From positions 17,114 through 81,113 of the forward strand of contig NZ_SATR01000022.1 in NCBI RefSeq assembly GCF_004551525.1: a DNA stretch of 64,000 nucleotides, written 5' to 3'. Both the position numbers and the translations under genes were made by a program. The stretch is from Vibrio ouci. GTDB lineage: Bacteria > Pseudomonadota > Gammaproteobacteria > Enterobacterales > Vibrionaceae. Every line of letters begins with the position of its first letter. The stretch's first letter is position 1. Shown here piece after piece: positions 40,893-49,303 of the stretch. The notes under the pieces are model-generated. The model did not search any database. It was not told where the DNA came from and worked only from the letters and a program-made list of their open reading frames with translations.

Positions 40893-40896
40893 CAAT

Positions 40897-40923
40897 GCCC
40901 GTAAGTCGCGCTGACTTACGGGC
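40897..40923. terminator. Hairpin between comM and the convergent barrel gene
   Basis: GCCCGTAAGTC pairs perfectly with GACTTACGGGC, an 11-bp stem with a 5-nt loop, 4 bp after the comM stop. No T run follows on either strand, so terminator strength is uncertain. Confidence 0.6.
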
Positions 40924-40930
40924 GAGAGTA

Positions 40931-41911
40931 TTAGAATCGATAGTTAACACCGAGTGACAAAATCATCTGGTCTTCATCGTAGAACTCGATATTCGAGTCA
41001 GTTTGTCCAAAACCAGCGAAGGAGACCAACGACCAATTTTGCCAGCCCATAAACTGCTTATATTCATAGGCTGCAAATAAGCTGACTTCATCATCCGAAC
41101 GGGTAGTGTTGTAAATAGGATGAGAGGCATCGTAGCTGCGATTGGTGTAACTGGCCGTTAAGACGAACTGGTGTCGGTCGATAAGCTTAAACAGTGATAA
41201 CTCACCACCGATTGAGGTATTTGAGTAAGCATCGCCCTCGGCATCGGTTTGAATGTAGGTTAGTGACGGGATGATAAATGTGGTGCGACTGAGAGGGAGT
41301 CGGTAACCCCCTTTGACGTAAATAGAACTGGCATCGCGTCTTAGTAAGTCACTGTTGATGTCGGAATCGAACTGACCAGAGCGTTCATCTTTAATTTCTT
41401 TGTCTGCATAAACGGTATCAAGGCTAAACCCTGATTGAGCAATATTACTGAATTTGAGGCGGTAAGCGGTACCGGTTTCGTCGGTTTCACTACGCTGAAC
41501 GCCTTCTTCAAATGGGTTAGCCCAAGTGTCTCCAGACATAATCGTCGGTAGGAAAGAGGCGTCTATCACTGTTCCATTGGCAAGTTGTTGCTTATAGCCA
41601 AGCTCAAGCGCTAAGGTACCTATCGCAATATCTTCTCGCGAGGTACCAGCGTAAACCTGCTTATCGAGTTTTTGGCCAAAGGTATAGGCGAGGTTACCTA
41701 AAGGGAAGACCAGAAAGTCACCTTCTCTTTGTCCTGCTTGGGTATTGTCAGCCAGTTCGGCATTAGCATCGGTATTAAAGTTGGATGTAGAAGAGAGGTA
41801 ACCGCTGCTAAGCGAAAGCTCGCCACTGAGCCCTGCATGCTTAGAAAGTTGAGCAAGTGCGGGTGTGGAAATAACCGCTAGGGCTAGGACGATAGGTTTG
41901 ATGGTTGTCAT
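40931..41911 (-). CDS. Predicted outer-membrane beta-barrel protein (DUF2860-like)
   Basis: The product is 326 aa starting MTTIKPIVLALAVISTPALA, a signal peptide cut near Ala20, followed by alternating beta-strand patterns. It ends LSLGVNYRF, and a C-terminal phenylalanine after aromatic and hydrophobic alternation is the outer-membrane barrel insertion signal. It resembles the DUF2860 family that I recall from vibrios, but I cannot confirm that here. A GGAGC site precedes this ATG; the longer frame to 41980 adds no signal. The gene stands alone with a hairpin after it. Function unknown. Confidence 0.78.
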   Translation of the reverse strand: MTTIKPIVLALAVISTPALAQLSKHAGLSGELSLSSGYLSSTSNFNTDANAELADNTQAGQREGDFLVFPLGNLAYTFGQKLDKQVYAGTSREDIAIGTLALELGYKQQLANGTVIDASFLPTIMSGDTWANPFEEGVQRSETDETGTAYRLKFSNIAQSGFSLDTVYADKEIKDERSGQFDSDINSDLLRRDASSIYVKGGYRLPLSRTTFIIPSLTYIQTDAEGDAYSNTSIGGELSLFKLIDRHQFVLTASYTNRSYDASHPIYNTTRSDDEVSLFAAYEYKQFMGWQNWSLVSFAGFGQTDSNIEFYDEDQMILSLGVNYRF

Positions 41912-42086
41912 TATCGGTGCTCCATGAAGTAAACCTTTTGACTTGAATTTGTTGAAGTTTAAGCAAACTACTCTGACCATGCGTAGTTTGGTTTTAAACT
42001 TCCCTCTGGCTTGTATAATTACACGCTGTTTTATTATTCATAAATAATTCTTTATAAATTTTGTTCAAATCTCACTATTAAGCGAT

Positions 42087-42983
42087 ATGTTGGCACATCT
42101 AATCTTTGTTCTGAATACAACTCTGGTTATCCTCAATTCTGCACTTTGCTCCTTGGCTATATGTCTTGTCGCGGTGTTAAAAGTGCTGTTACCTAGCGCA
42201 GCCCTTAAAGCCAAAGGGACGCAATTAGCCAATAAAATAATGTGGCTATGGGCGACGATTAACTCACTGATTTTGAATGTCTCTAACCGAGTCGAGTGGG
42301 ATGTTGAAGGGGGAGAAGAACTCAAACAAGATGGCTGGTATTTGATGATCAGTAATCACCTCAGCTGGACGGATATCGTCGTGCTGTGCAGCGTGTTTAA
42401 AGATCGTATCCCAATGCCTAAATTCTTCCTTAAGCAGCAGCTTTTGTACGTGCCATTTATTGGTATGGCTTGCTGGGCATTAGATATGCCGTTTATGCGT
42501 CGTTATTCGCGTGAGTATTTGATTCGCCACCCTGAAAAGCGTGGCCAAGATTTAGCTACTACTCGTCGCTCGTGTGCCAAGTTTAAGCATACTCCAACAA
42601 CCGTGGTTAACTATGTCGAGGGGACTCGTTTCACTAAGCAGAAACAGCGCAAAAGCCGTGCGGGTTATGAATATTTGCTGCAACCTAAAACTGGCGGGAT
42701 TGCTTACACTTTGGCGGCGATGGGCGATCAGTTTGACAGTATCATTGATGTCACATTGGCCTACCCAGACAATACAGATAAGCCATTTAAGGATGTGTTG
42801 ATGGGACGGATGAGCAAAATTGTCGTTCGCACTAGAGTGCTACCAGTGGATGAGCAAGTTCGCGGTGACTACTTCAATGACAAACCCTACAAACGTCAGT
42901 TCCAGCAGTGGCTGGGGGATGTATGGCAAGAAAAAGATGAGTTACTTAAAGAGCTGCATCAGCCCTCTTCATCGATAAAGTGA
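42087..42983 (+). CDS. yihG: PlsC-type acyltransferase (YihG-like)
   Basis: The product is 298 aa. One or two N-terminal membrane segments (about 1-60) precede the acyltransferase motifs NHLSWTD (H(X)4D) near residues 91-97 and YVEGTRF (EGTR) near 172. It probably acylates lysophosphatidic acid at the inner membrane, as E. coli YihG does. In E. coli yihG lies beside dsbA and srkA, the same neighbours as here, which supports the name. No strong ribosome binding site is seen at the start. Confidence 0.88.
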   Translation: MLAHLIFVLNTTLVILNSALCSLAICLVAVLKVLLPSAALKAKGTQLANKIMWLWATINSLILNVSNRVEWDVEGGEELKQDGWYLMISNHLSWTDIVVLCSVFKDRIPMPKFFLKQQLLYVPFIGMACWALDMPFMRRYSREYLIRHPEKRGQDLATTRRSCAKFKHTPTTVVNYVEGTRFTKQKQRKSRAGYEYLLQPKTGGIAYTLAAMGDQFDSIIDVTLAYPDNTDKPFKDVLMGRMSKIVVRTRVLPVDEQVRGDYFNDKPYKRQFQQWLGDVWQEKDELLKELHQPSSSIK

Positions 42984-42987
42984 CAAT

Positions 42988-43015
42988 AAAAAAGGGAGCC
43001 TTAGCTCCCTTTTTT
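42988..43015. terminator. Bidirectional terminator between yihG and dsbA
   Basis: AAAAAGGGAGC / GCTCCCTTTTTT with a CTTA loop, 4 bp after yihG and 18 bp after dsbA. Confidence 0.92.
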
Positions 43016-43033
43016 GATAATTGTTGGTGGTGA

Positions 43034-43636
43034 TTACTTCAGTGTCAGTAGGTAGTTAACCAATGCGAAGTACTCATCTAGCGTCTTGATTGATTGTGCA
43101 TCAACAAGGTATTTGTTGTTCACCACTACCGCTGGAACGCCAGAAAGGCCGCTATCTTTGAACTGTTTATCAAAGCGACGAACCATTGAATCAACGGCGA
43201 AGCCTTTGAATGCAGCATCAAACTTTTTCGCATCAACGCCTTCGTCTAAGAAGATTTGACGAAGTTCTTCATCATTCTTTGGTGCTTTACGCATGTTGTG
43301 GATGCGGTTAAACATCACTGGGGTCATCTTGTCTTCAATTTTTAGCGCAACCATGGTCGCGTAAGCTTTGCTCATTGATTCACCCATGCTACCGCCCATG
43401 AAAGAAACGTGGTTCTTTTGGAATTTAGCATCTGCTGGTAACTGAGCTTTAAGCTGCTGAATGATAGGTTCAAAGGTATTACAGTGCGGACAGTAGAAAG
43501 AGAAAAACTCTGTGACCGTTGGTTTTTTCGATGCTTCTAAATCCAGAACTTTGTAGTGCTCACCTTGACTGAACTGTGCAGCGTGAGCTGTGAAGCTCAG
43601 CATCAATGTGGCAACGAGTGCGAACAGCTTTTTCAT
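43034..43636 (-). CDS. dsbA: Thiol:disulfide interchange protein DsbA
   Basis: The product is 200 aa starting [20 protein letters not shown], a signal peptide. The active site CPHC lies in [14 protein letters not shown] near residues 49-52 and the cis-proline loop in SGVPAVVV near 170. It is the main periplasmic oxidant that puts disulfides into secreted proteins. It follows srkA by 25 bp, the srkA-dsbA operon known from enterics. A frame reaching 43648 adds four residues without support. Confidence 0.97.
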   Translation of the reverse strand: MKKLFALVATLMLSFTAHAAQFSQGEHYKVLDLEASKKPTVTEFFSFYCPHCNTFEPIIQQLKAQLPADAKFQKNHVSFMGGSMGESMSKAYATMVALKIEDKMTPVMFNRIHNMRKAPKNDEELRQIFLDEGVDAKKFDAAFKGFAVDSMVRRFDKQFKDSGLSGVPAVVVNNKYLVDAQSIKTLDEYFALVNYLLTLK

Positions 43637-43661
43637 TTTTGACTCCATGTTGTCATTTTAC

Positions 43662-44648
43662 TTACCACTGCGGCATGAGTGAAAGTGGGGGTTCATCCAA
43701 TGCAGAAATTTGCTCTTTAAAAGCAAGTACCTGACTTTCCCAGTATTTTGGATCATTAAACCATGGGAAAGCGATAGGAAATGCAGGATCTTGCCATCTT
43801 TTTGCTAACCATGCCATATAGTGCACCATACGTAGACCGCGCAATGGCTCAATTAGTTTCAATTCGTTGCTATTAAAATCATTAAACTCTTGGTACGCCT
43901 CCAAAACGATGTCTAGCTGCATCAATTTCTCAGCGCGATCGCCACTGAGTAGCATCCACAAATCTTGAATCGCAGGACCATTGCGAGAGTCATCTAGATC
44001 GACAAACATAGGCCCATCACGCCATAAGATATTGCCAGGGTGACAATCACCATGCAGGCGTAAAATAGTGGCTGAGTCATCCCAGCGGTTTTCTAATGAT
44101 TTGATCAGCAGATCGAGGTCATTAAAAAATGCGTTTTCGAGATGCATCGGAATGAACTGTGATTGTTGGAGTAGTTTGCGCGGCTGGTAGAGGTACTCGT
44201 CTAAACTAATCGTTGGACGATGCTTAAATGGCGTTCTCGAACCAACCTTATGAATACGACCTAAGAAGCGACCAACGCCTTCAAGTTGCTCTAAGTTGTC
44301 GACCTCAAATTGACGCCCGCCGACACTTTCGAATAGGCCGAATAGATAGCCTTGATAGTGGTGCAGAGTTTGACCATTGAGTTTAACCGGTGGCGCAACA
44401 GGGATCTCGGATTCAATCAGCTCTAAGGTGAAGTCATGCTCTTCTTGAATCTGCTCTTGGCTCCAGCGTTCTGGACGATAAAACTTCACCACGTAGCGCT
44501 GACGCTCTTCATCAGTAAATTGATAGACGCGGTTTTCGTAGCTGTTTAATGCGAGAAATCCAGACTCTGCACGGATGCCAATGCTTTCTAGGGCATACCA
44601 CATAAAATCTGGAGTGAGCGCATCAAAGTTGAATGCTTGCTGTGTCAT
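43662..44648 (-). CDS. srkA: Stress response kinase A (YihE/RdoA)
   Basis: The product is 328 aa from ATG 44648 (MTQQAFNFDALTPDFMWYAL), the same length as E. coli SrkA. It is a Ser/Thr kinase with the aminoglycoside phosphotransferase fold: catalytic HGDCHPGNILW near 198 and metal-binding FVDLDDSRNGP near 214. An in-frame upstream ATG at 44666 (MSLFYFMTQQ) has the only visible SD-like site, AGAGG, but sits inside the terminator hairpin of ccoG. The true start is therefore uncertain. It precedes dsbA. Confidence 0.93.
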   Translation of the reverse strand: MTQQAFNFDALTPDFMWYALESIGIRAESGFLALNSYENRVYQFTDEERQRYVVKFYRPERWSQEQIQEEHDFTLELIESEIPVAPPVKLNGQTLHHYQGYLFGLFESVGGRQFEVDNLEQLEGVGRFLGRIHKVGSRTPFKHRPTISLDEYLYQPRKLLQQSQFIPMHLENAFFNDLDLLIKSLENRWDDSATILRLHGDCHPGNILWRDGPMFVDLDDSRNGPAIQDLWMLLSGDRAEKLMQLDIVLEAYQEFNDFNSNELKLIEPLRGLRMVHYMAWLAKRWQDPAFPIAFPWFNDPKYWESQVLAFKEQISALDEPPLSLMPQW

Positions 44649-44650
44649 AA

Positions 44651-44680
44651 AATAAAAGAGGCTCATTGCTGAGCCTCTTT
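44651..44680 (-). terminator. Terminator of ccoG that overlaps the srkA start region
   Basis: TGAGCCTCTTT (44670-44680) / AAAGAGGCTCA (44655-44665), an 11-bp perfect stem with a 4-nt loop, followed on minus by TTATTTTATG. The U-rich tail runs straight into the srkA ATG at 44648. Confidence 0.85.
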
Positions 44681-44701
44681 CCATTTGGGTAGTGAGAAAG
44701 T

Positions 44702-46120
44702 CTAAAGCTTTTTAATAAAGCGGCTTTCTACAGAAATAGTGAAGTCTTCGCTATCGGACAGTATAAACTGAATCGTTGAAACAGGAGAGCTGAGATTGTC
44801 AGGGTTAACACCTAGGCTCATTGGCAGGCTAAGTACTTCACCCGGCTCAACTTGTATCGTTTGTTTGCCGTACCAAGAAACATCACTCAAGCCTTCTACA
44901 CTCAAGTCGTACTCTTGTTCTTGTTGAGTTTTATTAATGATCTTCAGTGTATAGGTATTTTCAACCTCGCCAGAGCCATTGACTCTAAACAGCTGGGTGC
45001 GGTCACGCAGCACGCTTAGTCCCGCTGGGTCGACACTGGCAACTTGAACGAAGAACAGGCCAATCATCACCAGCAAGACAGCGCCATAGCCAAGCAGTTT
45101 AGGTCGCGCGACTTTGGTATGTTTGCCTGACAGGCGGTGCTCAGTGGTGTAGCTAATCAAGCCTTTGTCGTAACCCATACGATCCATGGTTTTGTCACAA
45201 GCATCGATACAAGCGCCACAGTTAATACACTCATATTGCAGGCCATCACGAATATCAATCCCGGTTGGGCAGACCTGCACACATAAGTCACAATCGATAC
45301 AGTCGCCTAAGCCAAGTGCTTTGTGATCGGCTTTGCGTGAGCGAGGGCCTCGGGTTTCACCACGCTTGCTGTCATAGCCAACGATGAATGTATCTTTATC
45401 GAACATCGCTGATTGGAAACGCGCGTAAGGGCACATATGGATACACATAATAGAGCGCATCCAGCCTGCGTTGGCGTAGGTACAAACAGCGAAGAATAGT
45501 ACCCAGAACACCGGCCAAAACTCAGCGCTGAAGGTAAAGAAGCCCACAACGAGATCTTGGATAGGAACAAAGTAACCGGTGAAGGTAAAACCCGTAGCAA
45601 GGGCAATGGCCCACCACGCGATATGTTTGGCCGTTTTACGCATGGCTAAGTTAGCGGTTAACTTGCCTGAATCTTGTTTGCGGCGTTTATTGGCACTGCC
45701 CTCGAGCTTTTCTTCGAACCAAATGTACATAAAGGTCCAAACGGTTTGCGGGCAGAGATAACCACACCAAACCCGTCCTAAGAAGGTGGTAATGAAAAAC
45801 AGTGCAAACGCCGCAATCACAAACAGCAACGCAAGTAAGGTTAGGTCTTGCGGGTAAAGGGTGGTGCTAAAAAAGTTAAATTGCTGATTGCCAATGTCGA
45901 GTAAGATTGCCTGACGTTCGCCATAAGGTATCCATGGAATCAGAGCAAAAAACAGTAGCAGAAACCAACCACCATAACGACGTAGTTGCTGGAATGTCCC
46001 TTTACTTTCACGAACGTAAATTCGATTACTTGGGTTAAACCTGTCGCCTTTGGTTTTGTGGGTTTTTGGATTAAAGGTTTTAGGAGTCACATCTTTAATA
46101 TCGATTTTGTCCTGACTCAT
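44702..46120 (-). CDS. ccoG: Cytochrome c oxidase accessory protein CcoG (FixG/RdxA)
   Basis: The product is 472 aa. It has about five membrane segments (from 40 to 360), two polyferredoxin cysteine clusters, CDLCVQVCPTG and CINCGACIDACD near 280-315, and the CGYLCPQTVW motif near 110. A C-terminal periplasmic immunoglobulin-like domain follows. CcoG reduces copper for assembly of the cbb3 oxidase. The oxidase genes ccoNOQP are not in the window, so the gene is separated from its usual cluster. Confidence 0.93.
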   Translation of the reverse strand: MSQDKIDIKDVTPKTFNPKTHKTKGDRFNPSNRIYVRESKGTFQQLRRYGGWFLLLFFALIPWIPYGERQAILLDIGNQQFNFFSTTLYPQDLTLLALLFVIAAFALFFITTFLGRVWCGYLCPQTVWTFMYIWFEEKLEGSANKRRKQDSGKLTANLAMRKTAKHIAWWAIALATGFTFTGYFVPIQDLVVGFFTFSAEFWPVFWVLFFAVCTYANAGWMRSIMCIHMCPYARFQSAMFDKDTFIVGYDSKRGETRGPRSRKADHKALGLGDCIDCDLCVQVCPTGIDIRDGLQYECINCGACIDACDKTMDRMGYDKGLISYTTEHRLSGKHTKVARPKLLGYGAVLLVMIGLFFVQVASVDPAGLSVLRDRTQLFRVNGSGEVENTYTLKIINKTQQEQEYDLSVEGLSDVSWYGKQTIQVEPGEVLSLPMSLGVNPDNLSSPVSTIQFILSDSEDFTISVESRFIKKL

Positions 46121-46144
46121 TGTGCTTCCTTCTTAGGCTTTATG

Positions 46145-46166
46145 GTGTGATTTATACGTTTCACAC
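46145..46166. repeat. Operator-like inverted repeat upstream of ccoG
   Basis: GTGTGA and TCACAC, 6-bp arms 10 bp apart, centred about 36 bp before the ccoG start. The spacing is too long for CRP (which needs TGTGA-N6-TCACA). No FNR box was seen. Confidence 0.35.
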
Positions 46167-46324
46167 TCTGCAGACATTGCTATTTTAGTAAATTCTTATG
46201 GACGGCGATTATATACGCAATAACATTTTTATTTCTTTAAGGTTATCAACCTTTAACAACAAAGGTCAGTACAGTTATAGAAATAAATCGCCTAACAGTT
46301 CGCAAATAGTGGGACAAATAGGTA

Positions 46325-46350
46325 TAAAAAAAGCGGCAACTGCCGCTTTT
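46325..46350 (-). terminator. Terminator of yihD
   Basis: AAGCGGCA (46331-46338) / TGCCGCTT (46341-46348), followed on minus by seven Ts. Confidence 0.88.
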
Positions 46351-46368
46351 GCTGTTATTTGAAATCTT

Positions 46369-46635
46369 TTAGCTGATGATACCGCGCGCTCTAAGGATCG
46401 CCGTTTTGAAGTCATCTTCTTGGTCTTTCTTCAGGCCAGGAATCATTTCATCTTTTTCGCTGTTACGCATTTTAAGATGGTAGATCAACACGTCATCGGT
46501 GAGATCTTCCAGTTTACCTTCATAACCCGCTTCTTGCGCTAACTTAGCGATCATCTGCAGTAGGTTAAGCTCTTGATCTTTTTGCCATTCAGGCTCCAAT
46601 AGCTCAAGTAGCTCCTCAATACGGTGACACTTCAC
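46369..46635 (-). CDS. yihD: YihD family protein (DUF1040)
   Basis: The product is 88 aa from a GTG start ([20 protein letters not shown]), with GGAGAA 7-8 bp upstream; this matches the start of the 89-aa E. coli YihD, so the longer frame to 46650 is rejected. Conserved blocks include [19 protein letters not shown] and [11 protein letters not shown]. The function is unknown. In E. coli yihD also lies next to srkA and dsbA; here ccoG is inserted between. Confidence 0.92.
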   Translation of the reverse strand: MKCHRIEELLELLEPEWQKDQELNLLQMIAKLAQEAGYEGKLEDLTDDVLIYHLKMRNSEKDEMIPGLKKDQEDDFKTAILRARGIIS

Positions 46636-46703
46636 AGGCTTTCTCCACAATACTTATAATGATTTAAGGTTAAAGGTAACAAATTGCAGAAATGAAGGTA
46701 AGA

Positions 46704-46730
46704 AAAAAGCGCAGTCAAACTGCGCTTTTT
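46704..46730 (-). terminator. Terminator after the 55-codon basic ORF
   Basis: AAAAAGCGCAGT (46704-46715) / ACTGCGCTTTTT (46719-46730) with a 3-nt loop and a U run on minus. It starts 2 bp after the stop of the small ORF, which supports that ORF as the end of a transcript. Confidence 0.9.
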
Positions 46731-46732
46731 AA

Positions 46733-46900
46733 CTAGGCTGCTTTAACAACTTTTGCTGGAGCAGATGCCAATACAGCAGTCTGTTCAACTAAGGTCATTG
46801 CAGGAGCTGTTTTCTTTGCTACTGGAGCAGCCACGAAGCCACTGCGGCGGCGCATCGCACTACGGTTAGTGTGCGAAAACCTGACGGTTGTTGGGCGCAT
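46733..46900 (-). CDS. Unrecognised small basic protein (55 aa)
   Basis: The ORF encodes MRPTTVRFSHTNRSAMRRRS at its start and ends APAKVVKAA. The first 20 residues hold an Arg-rich segment (RSAMRRRSGF); the rest is Ala, Val, Pro and Lys rich with no hydrophobic membrane stretch. An AGG core lies 8 bp before the ATG, and a perfect terminator begins 2 bp after the stop. I recognise no family. Composition suggests a nucleic-acid- or ribosome-binding peptide, which is a guess. It could be a lineage-specific gene or the coding part of a dual-function RNA. Confidence 0.6.
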   Translation of the reverse strand: MRPTTVRFSHTNRSAMRRRSGFVAAPVAKKTAPAMTLVEQTAVLASAPAKVVKAA

Positions 46901-47000
46901 CTAAGATACCTAACTGTCAGGCATATCCATTGCCAATGTAATGGCCTAATTAACTATGAGCACAGATTCATTGCTGAAGTGTGGCTCTTTTGGCTAGTGC

Positions 47001-47074
47001 CAATCCAATTAATTAATCAGGAGTATTGATATGCACGCATATCAATAAATAGATTAGCATTATCAGTTGGATTG
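47001..47074. repeat. Nested inverted repeats upstream of the Spo0M-like gene
   Basis: Outer arms CAATCCAA (47001-47008) and TTGGATTG (47067-47074) enclose an 11-bp perfect inverted repeat TATTGATATGC (47024-47034) / GCATATCAATA (47037-47047) with a 2-bp centre. It could be a dimeric operator or an RNA cruciform. The gap 46901-47191 has no other feature I can name. Confidence 0.7.
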
Positions 47075-47191
47075 ATCGATATCTAATCGTTTTTCGTTCA
47101 CTACAATTATGTGAAGCAGGTAGTAGTAGTGAGACGCTAAACAAGATTAGTATGAAAGTAATTGAATCTTTATACAGCCCAGGAGGTAGTT

Positions 47192-47989
47192 ATGTCGTTA
47201 TTTAAGAAGACCCTGGCAAGTTTTGGCATCGGTTCGGCGAACGTTGATTCGGTGTTGCAGCAAGAAGTGTTGTACCCGGGACAAAAGGTCAACATTACTA
47301 TTCATGTCTATGGAGGCTCGACCGCGCAGGATATCGATAATATCGATCTGAAACTCTACTGTCGTTACATCAAAGAGGTTCCTGCTGATCATGATAAGAG
47401 TAAGCACACCGCAGGACGAATGCGCCGTGTGCCTGCCAGTTATGTATTGGCTGAGTGGTCGCTGCCGTATGCTTTCACGATTAATCCTGGTGAAACGCGT
47501 GATTTCGAAGCCGAGCTTGATGTGCCGTGGAATACGCCAGTGACGATCGGTGACTCTAAGGTATGGCTAGAAACTGGGCTTGATATTGCGATGGCTAAGG
47601 ACCCAACCGATAAAGATATTCTTACCGTCCGCCCCGATCCGCTACTTGATGGTATTTTCACTGCTTTAGAAGAACAAGGTTTACGTATCCGTCAGGTGGA
47701 GTGTGAAGAGGTTGATGGTTTTGCAATGCCATTTGTTCAGGAGTTCGAGTTTGTGCCGACCACTGGCCCATTCCACGGTCGTTGGCGTGAGCTAGAAGTG
47801 GTGGCTTACCGCAATGATGATGAGCTGCAATTGTGGTTCGAAATCGATCGCCATCGCGAAGGGGCAAAAGGGATGCTCGCTAGTCTTCTGGGAGTTGGTC
47901 AACTGAAAAGGCAACTGGCTCTACCGCTGTACACCTCTGCCGATGAAGCAGGCAAGCTAGTGTTAGAGTATCTCGACAACCATTCTTAA
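47192..47989 (+). CDS. Spo0M-family arrestin-like protein
   Basis: The product is 265 aa starting MSLFKKTLASFGIGSANVDS; a textbook AGGAGGT lies 6 bp upstream and sets this start over the longer frame. The N-terminal half has the two-layer beta sandwich pattern of the Spo0M (sporulation control) family, seen in VLYPGQKVNITIHVYGGS and GETRDFEAELDVPWNTPVTI. The name comes from Bacillus; vibrios do not sporulate, and the role here is unknown. The gene stands alone before trhA on the same strand. Confidence 0.85.
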   Translation: MSLFKKTLASFGIGSANVDSVLQQEVLYPGQKVNITIHVYGGSTAQDIDNIDLKLYCRYIKEVPADHDKSKHTAGRMRRVPASYVLAEWSLPYAFTINPGETRDFEAELDVPWNTPVTIGDSKVWLETGLDIAMAKDPTDKDILTVRPDPLLDGIFTALEEQGLRIRQVECEEVDGFAMPFVQEFEFVPTTGPFHGRWRELEVVAYRNDDELQLWFEIDRHREGAKGMLASLLGVGQLKRQLALPLYTSADEAGKLVLEYLDNHS

Positions 47990-48080
47990 CAGAAATTTAA
48001 AACTTTCAGCTTACAAGTGTAAGCTTAATGTGTAATACTCTTGAGTAATTATTCCAATTTTACTCAAGAGTTACGCACGC

Positions 48081-48734
48081 ATGTCTGTACATCCTCCTAT
48101 TGAATACAGTGCAAAAGAAGAGTTCGCTAATACGTTAACTCATGCTTTGGGCATGCTGCTGAGTATTGTTGGTTTGGTGCTTTTGCTAATCAAAGCGTCA
48201 CAACACAATGCGGACGCCATGACTATCGCCAGTATGAGTATCTATGGCGGCAGTATGATCTTACTGTTCTTGGCCTCAACGCTCTATCACGCGATAGCTA
48301 ACCCGCGCGCCAAACGGGCTCTGAAAACCTTTGATCACTGCGCGATTTATCTGCTTATTGCCGGTAGCTACACGCCGTTTTTATTGGTGGCTTTGCGAAC
48401 GCCTTTAGCTATAGGTTTAATGGCGGTGATCTGGGGCATTGCCTTATTTGGCATCATCATGAAGTTAGCCTTCGTTTATCGCTTTAAACGCTTATCTCTG
48501 GTGACTTACCTGACGATGGGCTGGCTCTCGCTGATCGTGATTTATCAGTTGGCGATGAGCTTGTCGATTGAAGGGTTAACGCTGCTCGCAGCTGGTGGTG
48601 TGATTTACTCGTTAGGGGTGATTTTCTACGTGGCGAAACGCATCCCATACAATCATGCCATTTGGCATGGTTTTGTTTTAGCAGGATGCGCTTGTCACTT
48701 CTTCGCGATTTATCTGTACGTCCAACCGGTCTAA
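48081..48734 (+). CDS. trhA: TrhA / hemolysin III family membrane protein (PAQR)
   Basis: The product is 217 aa with seven predicted membrane segments. The metal-binding family residues are seen in [10 protein letters not shown] near 69-78 and in [20 protein letters not shown] near the C-terminus. TrhA controls membrane energetics and lipid fluidity in E. coli; the hemolysin label of the Bacillus homologue should not be read as toxicity here. Its stop codon overlaps that of the convergent gene by 4 bp. Confidence 0.92.
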   Translation: MSVHPPIEYSAKEEFANTLTHALGMLLSIVGLVLLLIKASQHNADAMTIASMSIYGGSMILLFLASTLYHAIANPRAKRALKTFDHCAIYLLIAGSYTPFLLVALRTPLAIGLMAVIWGIALFGIIMKLAFVYRFKRLSLVTYLTMGWLSLIVIYQLAMSLSIEGLTLLAAGGVIYSLGVIFYVAKRIPYNHAIWHGFVLAGCACHFFAIYLYVQPV

Positions 48735-49294
48735 CGTGTCTCGATGTTGACCACTTTGGCCTTGATTTGATACTGAGAAGCGGACTCGACATCCACTTTT
48801 ATCGGTTTACCTGTGGCGATCTGTTCTGGTCTTAAGTAGGTATCAGCCATACGTTTGATTGAAGACCACACCTTAGCTTTTTGTTTGCTAAGTACAGCGC
48901 CAGAACTATCTAGCACTTCCACTTCAAGCTCGACCGTAATTACTGCTTGGCGGCTTTGGTTGGTCAATGAGGTCGGAATCACTAATTGACCATCTTGGTA
49001 GCTCGCCGCCGCTAACAGAATATCTACTCCTGAGTCTGACAACTGCATGGTCGGCTTATCACTATTTAGGCTTATCAAGCTTCCAGTTTGATTTTGAACC
49101 ACAGGGATGGCAGCAACAACGGGTTTCGCCGCTGCGCTATTTGCTGGAGTCTCACTGGCAGTCGGCGCTGTGACATAGTGCCAAGTAAAGTCATCGTTGA
49201 GCAGAACTTTTCGTCCATCTTCTAGGGTGATCTGTTGTGCAGCCATAAGCTGAGAGCTAGCGATTAGGCCACAAAGTACAATCAGTCTTTTCAT
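48731..49294 (-). CDS. Secreted protein of unknown function (DUF3157-like)
   Basis: The product is 187 aa starting [20 protein letters not shown], a clear signal peptide. The mature part opens [20 protein letters not shown], a small SH3-like repeat, then an Ala/Pro/Thr linker (about 42-70) and a beta-rich domain (about 75-187). I recall this as DUF3157 in vibrios but cannot confirm it. It follows trkH by 9 bp, so it probably belongs to the trk operon, and it overlaps the end of convergent trhA. Function unknown. Confidence 0.75.
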   Translation of the reverse strand: MKRLIVLCGLIASSQLMAAQQITLEDGRKVLLNDDFTWHYVTAPTASETPANSAAAKPVVAAIPVVQNQTGSLISLNSDKPTMQLSDSGVDILLAAASYQDGQLVIPTSLTNQSRQAVITVELEVEVLDSSGAVLSKQKAKVWSSIKRMADTYLRPEQIATGKPIKVDVESASQYQIKAKVVNIETR

Positions 49295-49303
49295 TATTAC
49301 TCC

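Noticed and set aside
46145..46166. CRP site before ccoG
   Set aside because: The half sites GTGTGA and TCACAC are 10 bp apart rather than 6.
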